From assembly GCA_021732085.1 (NCBI GenBank), contig JAKFVQ010000019.1, positions 62,001-126,000 of the forward strand: 64,000 nucleotides of DNA, in the 5' to 3' direction. This DNA is from Candidatus Obscuribacterales bacterium (GTDB lineage: Bacteria; Cyanobacteriota; Vampirovibrionia; Obscuribacterales; Obscuribacteraceae). The first letter of the stretch is position 1. Each line of letters opens with the position of its first letter. Both the position numbers and the translations under genes were made by a program. Shown here piece by piece: positions 25,836 through 33,619 of the stretch. Below the pieces are notes generated by a model that saw only the letters and a list, made by a program, of their open reading frames with translations, was not told the DNA's origin and did not search any database.

Positions 25836-26267
25836 TTAGACGCCTCGGAATTCAACTCCGGGCACGTGTTTTGCATCCCAAAGTTCTTTCGGTCTTTCTT
25901 GTTGCCACATCAGTTCGGCATCAGCAAGAAATGGCAAGCCCTCTTCAAAGCGGCACAGTCTGACAAGTCTCGATACACGATCTGGCGTGTAGTGGTTGCT
26001 ATCCTCTGGTGCATGAGCGTTATGTCCAGGGATTGTCCAATATGCCAGAGCTCTTTTGCGTCCATTGCGAAGGACATCGGCCTTGCTGTAGTCAACCGGG
26101 AAGTAACGTTGTACCGCAGGCTCTTCTATTTGCTCTGGTTGTTCACCGGTTAGCGCTTGTAATCGCATATTAGCAATACGGGACCAATCGCTAATGCTTT
26201 CAGGGATGTTTTTCTTTTTTGCCAGGGGATTCAGTCGTTTGATATGCGCGATTAAGCCAGAGAACAT
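25836..26267 (-). CDS. Hypothetical protein of 143 residues
   Basis: A perfect ribosome site (AGGAGGT) lies seven bases before the ATG at 26267, so the gene is probably real and well translated. The product is soluble and slightly basic. It has a helical N terminus (MFSGLIAHIKRLNPLAKKK) and many Trp, His and Pro residues in its second half. There is no signal peptide, repeat or motif that I recognise. It lies downstream of the CHASE2 kinase / response regulator genes in the same direction, separated by about 110 bp, so it might be a target or late member of that operon. Confidence 0.6.
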   Translation of the reverse strand: MFSGLIAHIKRLNPLAKKKNIPESISDWSRIANMRLQALTGEQPEQIEEPAVQRYFPVDYSKADVLRNGRKRALAYWTIPGHNAHAPEDSNHYTPDRVSRLVRLCRFEEGLPFLADAELMWQQERPKELWDAKHVPGVEFRGV

Positions 26268-26376
26268 ATTTCAAACCTCCTAAGGTGCAGGTATGGACGG
26301 TGCACCGGGCCGTTAGTTCCATCGATTTTAGGCCCTTAGAGGAATTTCTCAGTTTAAGACATCCGTTCGATTGCCG

Positions 26377-27093
26377 TTACCTTGCAGGTTGCTTAGCAGG
26401 TACCTGTCCCATTCGTGCGCGCCACCTTTCCAGTGCGCGAATGCGTTTTGCTTCCTGGCTGGTTTCACCGCCAAGATTTTGCAAGTCGTACGGGGTCAAA
26501 ATTTTGTCGAACACACGATATCCGATCGTCGCAGCGGCCTTACCTGTTTTATATCCCAGTTCAGTAGCGATTTCGGCCCAGGTGTGCCCTTCATTTAGCA
26601 GTGCCATTAGCCGCGCTTCCTTCGATGAAAGTTCTTCTCGGATAAAGACGTGACGCATTTCGCGCGAAACAAGCATTACTTGCCCATTTAGAGCCAGTTT
26701 CAGTTCCGCTACCATTCCAGGGATGTCTTCCATCTTTGCATGTTTGCATAAATAGCCATCACATCCTGCTGCCAGGGCGCGCTGTCCATCTTCGAAAAGT
26801 CTTGAGTTTGTAAGTACAAGTATTGTGCCGTAAAAGCCGTTTGCATGGCGCAACTGCTCTACTATTCTTAGCCCAGCCATTGAAGTTGCACCGAGCGCAC
26901 CGGGCTCTTTTGGAATTACCAGATCAACAAGAGCGCAATCAAGAGTAGAAAGATCAAATGTCTTGAGCCAATTGAGAGCATCTGTCTCGTTATCCAGCAT
27001 TGCCACAACTTTGTTATGTCCGTCTTCTTCAAGACATTCTCTCAGGATTTCTGCAAAGTCGGTATCGTCCTCAATTATCGCAACAGTTGGCAT
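26377..27093 (-). CDS. Response regulator with helix-turn-helix output
   Basis: An N-terminal receiver domain (about 1-130) has acidic residues E8-D9-D10, the phosphoacceptor D57 in CALVDLVIP, the conserved Thr in LVLTNS and the Lys in YLCKHAK. The C-terminal part (SSKEARLMALLNEGHTWAEIATELGYKTGKAAATIGYRVFDKI) is a LuxR-like helix-turn-helix, so the protein should bind DNA. The start lies two bases after the stop of the histidine kinase gene, which makes it the cognate regulator. A basic tail follows the HTH. Confidence 0.9.
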   Translation of the reverse strand: MPTVAIIEDDTDFAEILRECLEEDGHNKVVAMLDNETDALNWLKTFDLSTLDCALVDLVIPKEPGALGATSMAGLRIVEQLRHANGFYGTILVLTNSRLFEDGQRALAAGCDGYLCKHAKMEDIPGMVAELKLALNGQVMLVSREMRHVFIREELSSKEARLMALLNEGHTWAEIATELGYKTGKAAATIGYRVFDKILTPYDLQNLGGETSQEAKRIRALERWRARMGQVPAKQPAR

Positions 27094-27095
27094 AT

Positions 27096-29438
27096 CTATT
27101 CCCTCGTGTCCATTGTTGTGTTGGTTGTTTTGTATTCAGCTGCTTGGGGATTACCTACTAAGGGTCCTACTAGTATCAGGGGTTCTTTCGAGACTTCCTT
27201 CAGGTCGCCGCCCGCTGCAAGGTTTGTTGAAGGCAACGACAAAGTAAATGTTGTGCCGATGCCTTTCTCACTTGATGCGGATAGCGTTCCACCCATTGAT
27301 TCAATGAATGATTTTGCAATTGCTAAACCGAGCCCTTCACCACCCTCTGAATGATGTTGAGCCGCATATACAGGGTCGAATAAGTTATTCAAATGTTCTT
27401 GTGTCATACCAACGCCGTTGTCGGTGATGTGAATCTGGTGCACGTGCGCGCGCGAGCGGGCCTCCAGGTGGATACGTGTGCCTGGCGGATTGTGCAAGAT
27501 TGCGTTGCGGACAAGATTGTCTATGACTCGCGCCAATTTCAGCTCTGTGGCTGTAACCCAGAGCTTTTCTTCCGGCACGGTTAGATCGATCGTACTTCCT
27601 TTCATCTCAGCTTGTGGCTTTGCCAAATTCAAACAGTCGTTAAGCACTTTGTTCAACTGGAATGGCGCCACGTCAGCTTTAATTCCTTTGGCTGCATGTT
27701 CATAGCTCCGCGCCAGTTCGTGCAGCAGGTCCACCAGGCGATCGCATGTTTTTGCCAGACGAAGTATCTTTTCTGAAACCACTTCTGCCTTGAGACCACC
27801 ATTTTTCAATTGAGACAGTGTCCAGCTCATAACAGTGACTGGACCCTTCAAATCATGATTAATGCGACGGACAAATTCTTTACGACGGTGTTCATCTTGT
27901 AATGATTCCTGCGCCTTCGCTTCGGCAGCTTGGATGCGTAGTTCAGCCTCGTGCTTTTCACGTTCTAATACGAGGTTTTCTTTTGCATGTTCCAGTTCCT
28001 TTTTCAAAGCGTTGCAGCGTTCACTTTCACGTTCCCAAAGTGCTGTTCCTAAAGCTGCAAAGGTCAATGCAATTGCCGGCACCATCACTGGGACTATTAT
28101 TCTTCCATAGGCGAAAATCAAACAGGAAATCAAACAGGAAAATGCGACGATGAAAAAACATCCAAGCAAGTTCAACCAAACGCCTAATGCTCGGCTTGTC
28201 GATCGTTGTGAAAAGGGGCTATGAATCCGCTTCCACAGGCAAAGCAATCCACCACCTATTGCGGCGCTAATGGCAAGGTATACTATGCTGAATGGCTCTT
28301 GCACCCTGTAGAACCAGCTGCGTCTTGTCACTGTATCAAAGGCTTGCGCAAGAATTTCTGGACCGCTCATCAGGTTGACGCCAAGGTTTGTGTAGGGCGT
28401 GCTGTAAAGGTCGGTGACACCATCTCCCAATACCACGATCGCATCTTTCAAGGTTACATCACTTGAATCTTTAGGTGGAATAATCAGTCGGTCCTTTTGT
28501 TCGGGATCCAGCAAATATGACATTGGACGAACAGGGTATAGCTCTGAATTTGGCGGACCTGCAAAGTCAATATCCATTTCTGAAGGGACATTGGCAGGAA
28601 TGTTTTCACCGATGGCTTTTGCAGCTTTGATAATTAGGGATTCTCTTACTTTTGAATCCGGCCCGAGCGAAAATGTAGCTGCGCGGCGCACCACTTGGTC
28701 TTCGTCCAGCAGCATGCCCGTCGAGCCGCTGTAGAGTTCAGCCACGTCAACATCGGGTTCGAGTTTTTGCAATTCTCTGAAAATTCCCACCGGCGCAGAG
28801 GGCAGATCTAGCTGCAATACATTTGCAAAACTGCGGTGGTTAACGGTGCTTACCATGAAAACGGGGACTTTTCGTCCGAATTCACCAGTGTTGCATTTAT
28901 GTACTGCTTCTGCCAAAAGATGATCTTCTGCTGTGTATTGTGGGAAGTCATTGTCCATAATTATTAGTTTGACGCCGGAACGGGCGAGAAACTCAAGCAC
29001 TTTAGCAAGCGTGCCGCGTGGGGTAGGATACTGCATTAAGGGCTGCATCCACGGATGATCTTCAACAGCTTCAATGGGCGGTTCGTCTTCAAGCAAGTGA
29101 TTGAAAATTATCCATTTATGCTGCACTGGAATATGGTTGGGTTCAATCATCCAACTTAAAGTGTAATCCCAGGCATACCAGCGCCGCGGAATCTCATGCT
29201 TCTCGTGATAATCATAGAGCAGCTTGGGATCAAGGCGCTTTAACGACTCTGGTGTCCAGAGCAACCAACGTCTTGCTTCAAACATGCGGTTGATGGTTTG
29301 CAAATCGGCCCGATTGAGGACGCCTGAAAACTCCAGCGCAGCTCCTGTAATCAATGCGACGACAAGGTAGATTACAAAGAGACTCGCGTACTGGCGAGCC
29401 TCAGATGTTTTCTTTGCGATTGTGTTCTCGCTTTTCAA
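27096..29438 (-). CDS. CHASE2-domain sensor histidine kinase
   Basis: The 780-residue protein has one N-terminal membrane helix (about 18-38) and a large extracytoplasmic CHASE2 domain (about 40-365, with VKLIIMDNDFPQ, RRAATFSLGP and KDAIVVLGDGVTDLYSTP). Three more helices follow (about 383-402, 418-440, 447-468), then a coiled-coil linker. The phosphoacceptor is H528 in RRINHDLKGPV. The ATPase domain shows an N box (NLVRNAILHNP), G1 (DNGVGM) and G2 (GGEGLGLAIAKSF). It is the middle gene of a FecR-kinase-regulator operon with gaps of 12 and 2 bases. CHASE2 ligands are unknown; co-occurrence with FecR proteins is a recurring arrangement in bacteria. Confidence 0.92.
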   Translation of the reverse strand: MKSENTIAKKTSEARQYASLFVIYLVVALITGAALEFSGVLNRADLQTINRMFEARRWLLWTPESLKRLDPKLLYDYHEKHEIPRRWYAWDYTLSWMIEPNHIPVQHKWIIFNHLLEDEPPIEAVEDHPWMQPLMQYPTPRGTLAKVLEFLARSGVKLIIMDNDFPQYTAEDHLLAEAVHKCNTGEFGRKVPVFMVSTVNHRSFANVLQLDLPSAPVGIFRELQKLEPDVDVAELYSGSTGMLLDEDQVVRRAATFSLGPDSKVRESLIIKAAKAIGENIPANVPSEMDIDFAGPPNSELYPVRPMSYLLDPEQKDRLIIPPKDSSDVTLKDAIVVLGDGVTDLYSTPYTNLGVNLMSGPEILAQAFDTVTRRSWFYRVQEPFSIVYLAISAAIGGGLLCLWKRIHSPFSQRSTSRALGVWLNLLGCFFIVAFSCLISCLIFAYGRIIVPVMVPAIALTFAALGTALWERESERCNALKKELEHAKENLVLEREKHEAELRIQAAEAKAQESLQDEHRRKEFVRRINHDLKGPVTVMSWTLSQLKNGGLKAEVVSEKILRLAKTCDRLVDLLHELARSYEHAAKGIKADVAPFQLNKVLNDCLNLAKPQAEMKGSTIDLTVPEEKLWVTATELKLARVIDNLVRNAILHNPPGTRIHLEARSRAHVHQIHITDNGVGMTQEHLNNLFDPVYAAQHHSEGGEGLGLAIAKSFIESMGGTLSASSEKGIGTTFTLSLPSTNLAAGGDLKEVSKEPLILVGPLVGNPQAAEYKTTNTTMDTRE

Positions 29439-29450
29439 AAAGAGAGCACC

Positions 29451-31121
29451 TCAATGACCAAAGAGTCCTCCACCGCCGAGTAAGCCGCCTCCACCACCGA
29501 CCAGACCGCCCAGTCCGCCTAAAGCGCCGCCGAGTCCACCGCCGAGACCGCCAAGCGCTCCGCCGGCGCTGCCGCCGCTGCCGCCGCTGCCGCCGCTGCC
29601 GCCGCTTGTGGTACCACCGCCACCGGTGACTCCACCGAGCAAGCCACCTACGGTGCTGGTGACACCGCTTACGGTGCCAGATAAGGCGCCGCCAATACTG
29701 GCAGTGGTGCTGCCACCAAATGCAGCGGAGCCCACTGAGCTTCCAGCAAATGTGTTGAGTACTCCGACCCCACCAAAGTTGGCCTGCCCGCCGTTAGGCA
29801 GCAATGCACTGCCCGCCAGCGGAAGGAAGTGCATTGCGGATGCACCCGCCTTCGACATTGCGGCTAAGTTAAGTTGGGACGAATTTGGATTGAGTATGCT
29901 TCCGTCAGGCAAAATCTGCAATGGAACTCGCTCCTGATCGGATACACTGCCTACTAAGGTCCTGCCTGATCTAACTGCAGACATCAGCCCTTCAGCCGAT
30001 CCTGCCAGCGCTGTTATTCCTTTGAGATCCGGCGGTATGATTTCGCCCTTTGTCAAACTCGAAGGACCTCTGGCAATAAGGCTGCTCGATGGCATAAGCC
30101 GTGATACCAGACGCGGTTGCACGAAGGGCGCAACAACTTCGCGAAGCTCTGGTACTTTTGAGCCGATAATTCCAGTTGGTGGAAAGAATCCTAACGCTTC
30201 GCGCGGCACGGAAAACACTGTACCTGCAAGCGGGCCGATCTCGTATGCTAAAGCCTTCGGAACCGATAGGATTTGGGCGCCATTAAGTTTCTCTCCATTC
30301 AGCAGCCCGCCAATTACGGAATCGATTTTTGAAATGAGCGGAGTCAAAGTTGTTTGCACTAGTGGCAAACTCGACAGAGGGCTCTGGAAGTTTGTAAGTA
30401 AAGGATGGTTTAGTGCGGCATTTGGATTCAGTGCATAGATGGACGTCATGGTCTTTTGTGTTTGAAATAGTGTCACTGGTTTTGCCGATGCAAGAGAAAG
30501 ACTGGACACACTACTTCCTGCCGAGCTAAGTGCATCAGTTTTAGCACCGGTTGTGGCCGCTTGGCTCAAATCTTTGACCTCATACACAACGCCCGGTGTG
30601 ATGCGCACCATGCTGCGGTCTGTTCTATTCATAACGTCAACGCATCCTTCAAGGACCGTAATTCTTGTCGAATTCTGCGTATTTTGGAAGAGGATCGTCG
30701 TACCGCGGACGCGAGCTTGGACTAACTTTGTCCAAACGTAGTACGGACTTTTGTCTTTCCGGTGTTTGTCGAGGTGGTAAAGCATTTCACCGCCAAGGAG
30801 GTAAACCAGGCGCTGATTCGGAGCAACAGCATATATTGAATTCGACCAGGCGCGAGCTGTGACATTCTTCCAGCTCAATTGCGCCCAGGATTTGTCGCCC
30901 GTGCCCAACTGCATTCCTTCTAATAGGCGATCGCCTTTTTTGGCGGGGCTGGGATCTTCCCATTGCTCCCGGTTCCAGTCTACGAATCCGCGCTTGAAGA
31001 CGTCGCCACGGGCTTCCACCAGGGTTGCCGTGTTGACTTCCTCGGCTACTGCTGGAGCTACCGAGAGAAGTTCTGAAAGAACCAGGATTCCTGTGAATGC
31101 TAGTTTCTTCTGCAAATGCAT
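29451..31121 (-). CDS. Exported FecR-domain protein with Gly-rich C terminus
   Basis: The ATG at 31121 opens a signal peptide (MHLQKKLAFTGILVLSELL, cleaved near VAE). A FecR domain follows: LGTGDKSWAQLSWKN, AWSNSIYAVAPNQRL, YLLGGEMLYHL, VRGTTILFQN and TVLEGCVDV. The middle (about 190-440) has no clear homology. The last 110 residues are almost entirely Gly, Leu, Ser and Ala (runs such as GGSGGSGGSGG and LGGLGGGLGG). It heads the operon with the CHASE2 kinase and response regulator. I infer that it supplies or modulates the periplasmic signal seen by the CHASE2 domain. Confidence 0.87.
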   Translation of the reverse strand: MHLQKKLAFTGILVLSELLSVAPAVAEEVNTATLVEARGDVFKRGFVDWNREQWEDPSPAKKGDRLLEGMQLGTGDKSWAQLSWKNVTARAWSNSIYAVAPNQRLVYLLGGEMLYHLDKHRKDKSPYYVWTKLVQARVRGTTILFQNTQNSTRITVLEGCVDVMNRTDRSMVRITPGVVYEVKDLSQAATTGAKTDALSSAGSSVSSLSLASAKPVTLFQTQKTMTSIYALNPNAALNHPLLTNFQSPLSSLPLVQTTLTPLISKIDSVIGGLLNGEKLNGAQILSVPKALAYEIGPLAGTVFSVPREALGFFPPTGIIGSKVPELREVVAPFVQPRLVSRLMPSSSLIARGPSSLTKGEIIPPDLKGITALAGSAEGLMSAVRSGRTLVGSVSDQERVPLQILPDGSILNPNSSQLNLAAMSKAGASAMHFLPLAGSALLPNGGQANFGGVGVLNTFAGSSVGSAAFGGSTTASIGGALSGTVSGVTSTVGGLLGGVTGGGGTTSGGSGGSGGSGGSAGGALGGLGGGLGGALGGLGGLVGGGGGLLGGGGLFGH

Positions 31122-31488
31122 AACACCACCGCCCGGGAGAATTGGCTGTCGACTATCATTGTCGTTCACAGGGGCCCAACAACTCAATTGGAATATGCCC
31201 TAAAACCATCTATGGGTTTCCGCATAAATGCTAGGGTTCGCCGTGATCCGCCTTGAAGATCTTTTCCTACAGTCTATGGCAATAAGTCCGCATTCCATTG
31301 ACTAGCTTGGATTTGGCGGTTTCTCTCAGCTGATTAAAATTGCAGGTTTTGCTCGAAAATTTGAAGTCCTTAGTTGAAGTCGCTGATGCACTAAGCGTTT
31401 TCAGACTTAAAGTTTTCTTCCAATTCCACTTTAAATGTTAGGGTTATAGCTGGGAGACTCTTATCAAGAGCATCGAGGAGGATCACGT
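31122..31488. promoter_or_regulatory. Divergent intergenic region
   Basis: About 370 bp separate the start of the FecR operon from the plus-strand repeat-protein gene. It is AT-rich and must hold both promoters, but no pair of elements is convincing. The only clear element is GAGGAGG (from 31474), a strong ribosome site for the gene starting at 31489. No gene is visible. Confidence 0.4.
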
Positions 31489-32019
31489 ATGCTGACCCAA
31501 CGTTCTGTTCCCGGAATGTTTATCCAACATATGCGGGAGCAACTACGAAGATCACGATCGCTCAGATCGCACGCGCGTTGCATGAAACCCTCACGTAGGG
31601 CTATTCCAGTTAACTGCGCATTGAATATACTGTCCGGAAGGTACTCAGTGCGGCTGCTGTGTTCTATGGCCGACTGTTCGAACCTACCTCCATACATGCT
31701 GGAATGGTTAATTTCGCACCCTTCATCCGAGGTGCGCATTGCAGTAAGTGAACATTGTGGTGCCTTGCCGTTGGATATTCTGCATCTATTGCTTCAAGAC
31801 GATAGCGTCGATGTTAGGTATGCAATGGCAGAAAATCACAACATGCCTGTCGAAGTAATCGAAAATCTTTGCGAGGACGATAATCCTTATGTTGCCAGCC
31901 GTGCAGCAAGAACTAAGGAGCGTATCGTGCGACAGCAACAAGGCGAGAAGGCCGAATCCCTCCGGCAATTTCCGCGCAGAGCATCTTCGTCTGACGCCAA
32001 GAAATCTGCTAGCGCGTAA
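31489..32019 (+). CDS. HEAT/LRV-type helical repeat protein
   Basis: The start follows a near-perfect ribosome site (GAGGAGG). The 176-residue product has a basic Arg-rich N terminus (about 1-50). At least three helical repeats of roughly 24 residues follow: LPPYMLEWLISHPSSEVRIAV, LPLDILHLLLQDDSVDVRYAM and MPVEVIENLCEDDNPYVASRA. They have the L-P-x-x-[IL]-L-x-x-L pattern and the S-x-x-V-R spacing of leucine-rich repeat variant/HEAT-like proteins. The tail is charged and Ser-rich. A protein-protein interaction role is likely; no partner is evident. The gene ends in a strong terminator. Confidence 0.7.
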   Translation: MLTQRSVPGMFIQHMREQLRRSRSLRSHARCMKPSRRAIPVNCALNILSGRYSVRLLCSMADCSNLPPYMLEWLISHPSSEVRIAVSEHCGALPLDILHLLLQDDSVDVRYAMAENHNMPVEVIENLCEDDNPYVASRAARTKERIVRQQQGEKAESLRQFPRRASSSDAKKSASA

Positions 32020-32045
32020 CAAATAGACGAAAGAAGTTTAGCCAA

Positions 32046-32083
32046 AAAGCCAGACCCGCCAAAGTCTGGCTTTATACTTTTTT
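32046..32083 (+). terminator. Rho-independent terminator
   Basis: AAAGCCAGAC (32046-32055) and GTCTGGCTTT (32064-32073) form a perfect 10-bp stem with an 8-nt loop, followed by ATACTTTTTT. It closes the helical-repeat gene. Confidence 0.92.
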
Positions 32084-32275
32084 GCCTACTTTGATGGGGA
32101 GTTCCCACAATGGATACGCTTGCGTGAACTTGTTTTTATTTGGCAGTTATGGCTATATAACTGAATCTACTAAAAACCGATCGACGCCTTCGTCGTCCAA
32201 TCTTCTTTGAAAAACTTGCTTGTATCGGGCATTTATCCGGAGCAAGAAAGTGTTTCTTGCATTGTGGGAGTTCGT

Positions 32276-33619
32276 ATGAATCGAATAGATATTGTGCTAG
32301 CGCTTGGAACAGCGCTTCTCGCTTTTTGCTATATGGTTATTTTGGCATGCATTTATCCAAGCCCTTTATTGATTAGCGCGATTGTTGTGGAGGTCGTCGC
32401 CTTCGTTGTCGTTTTCGCTTGTAGAATACTTGCATCGCGAACAAAGAAAGCTCGAGCTGAGGCCGCCGTGATCGGTGAGCTAATAAGACACAACAAGAAA
32501 CTGAATTTCTTGCGGACATTAACGGAGAAAGGAAAGCTGTGTCTTGTCGCGTTGATTCTTGTTCTAGTTCCGCTCGACTTGTTGGCTTTTACGGCTGCCT
32601 ATTTTCGGAAAGATTCGATTGCTCAGTTCGTTTATACATACATACCAACAAGCTCTCTTCTCTGCTTTGATCCTGCTTACTCTCTGGAGCTGATGGCCGG
32701 TGCCTACATCGAAGCCGGACATCATGCGCGTGCAAAGGAGTTATGTGGATTGATGTTCCAGGTCCGCAAACAAATCTATGGAGAAAGCCATGAGATGGTG
32801 GCATCAATTCTTGCAGACATAGCTGATCTCTATCGCAAAGAACATAACTATTCAACTGCAGGGATTTATTATTTGCGTGCGCTGCAGATCTCAGAAGTCG
32901 TGCTTAAAGACGAAAAAATGGGCAGTTTGCTTACGCGCATCGGCAATAATTTGCGAGAGCAGGGCCGTTATCGGGAAGCGGTGCCCTACTATGAAAGAGC
33001 GATCGAAATGCGCATAAAGGATTTTGGTGACAAGAGCTCAAATGTAGCTGAGTCCAGATTTGAGTTTTCAGTTCTGCTCGACAAGATGGGGCAAACTGCC
33101 CAGTCCACAAGACTCAAGGAGCTTTCGGCTCAGACATGGAGGAATTATCGTGCCTCGAAGGAGCCGATAACTAATGTTGCTTTTATCATATGTATGTTCG
33201 CGCTGTCATGTGTGGGCTCTGTCTATCTCGTCGGACCTCGCGGTTATCTAACTACGCTTGCTGTTAAACAGCTACGTGACGCTATCGAAGCAAGTAATCA
33301 ACTAGATATGGATGATTTGGAACGACTGCGCGCGCTGTATCGTTATCAGAGGAAAGAAAATGAACTTTCCGAATTTCTCCTTGCTTTGAACAAGAATTGC
33401 TCTGCGCTTAACTTGGACACGGCTCTTCCGTCTGCGTGCAATGAAGATGCGAATGCTGGTTTCTCATTGCTTCCCCAGAATCCCCTGGACGATAAAAGCG
33501 AAGAGATGCAATCCGATTTGAAGGATAGTGGTTCAAATAACAATATTAGTTCGATAATTTTTTTAGGTCTTGGTCTGAACCATATCTGCTCCGCAATGGA
33601 CACAGAACTTCTGGCTTAG
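32276..33619 (+). CDS. Membrane protein with TPR repeats
   Basis: The ATG at 32276 is chosen because GTGGGAG lies just upstream and the product then begins directly with membrane helices. Three hydrophobic segments lie in the first 110 residues and a fourth near residue 305. Between them are TPR repeats with the SHEMVASILADIADLYRKEHNYSTAGIYYLRAL pattern typical of kinesin-light-chain-like TPRs. The C-terminal segment after the last helix is charged. It likely scaffolds a membrane complex. Its 3' end overlaps the 3' end of the opposite-strand gene by 57 bp. Confidence 0.8.
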   Translation: MNRIDIVLALGTALLAFCYMVILACIYPSPLLISAIVVEVVAFVVVFACRILASRTKKARAEAAVIGELIRHNKKLNFLRTLTEKGKLCLVALILVLVPLDLLAFTAAYFRKDSIAQFVYTYIPTSSLLCFDPAYSLELMAGAYIEAGHHARAKELCGLMFQVRKQIYGESHEMVASILADIADLYRKEHNYSTAGIYYLRALQISEVVLKDEKMGSLLTRIGNNLREQGRYREAVPYYERAIEMRIKDFGDKSSNVAESRFEFSVLLDKMGQTAQSTRLKELSAQTWRNYRASKEPITNVAFIICMFALSCVGSVYLVGPRGYLTTLAVKQLRDAIEASNQLDMDDLERLRALYRYQRKENELSEFLLALNKNCSALNLDTALPSACNEDANAGFSLLPQNPLDDKSEEMQSDLKDSGSNNNISSIIFLGLGLNHICSAMDTELLA

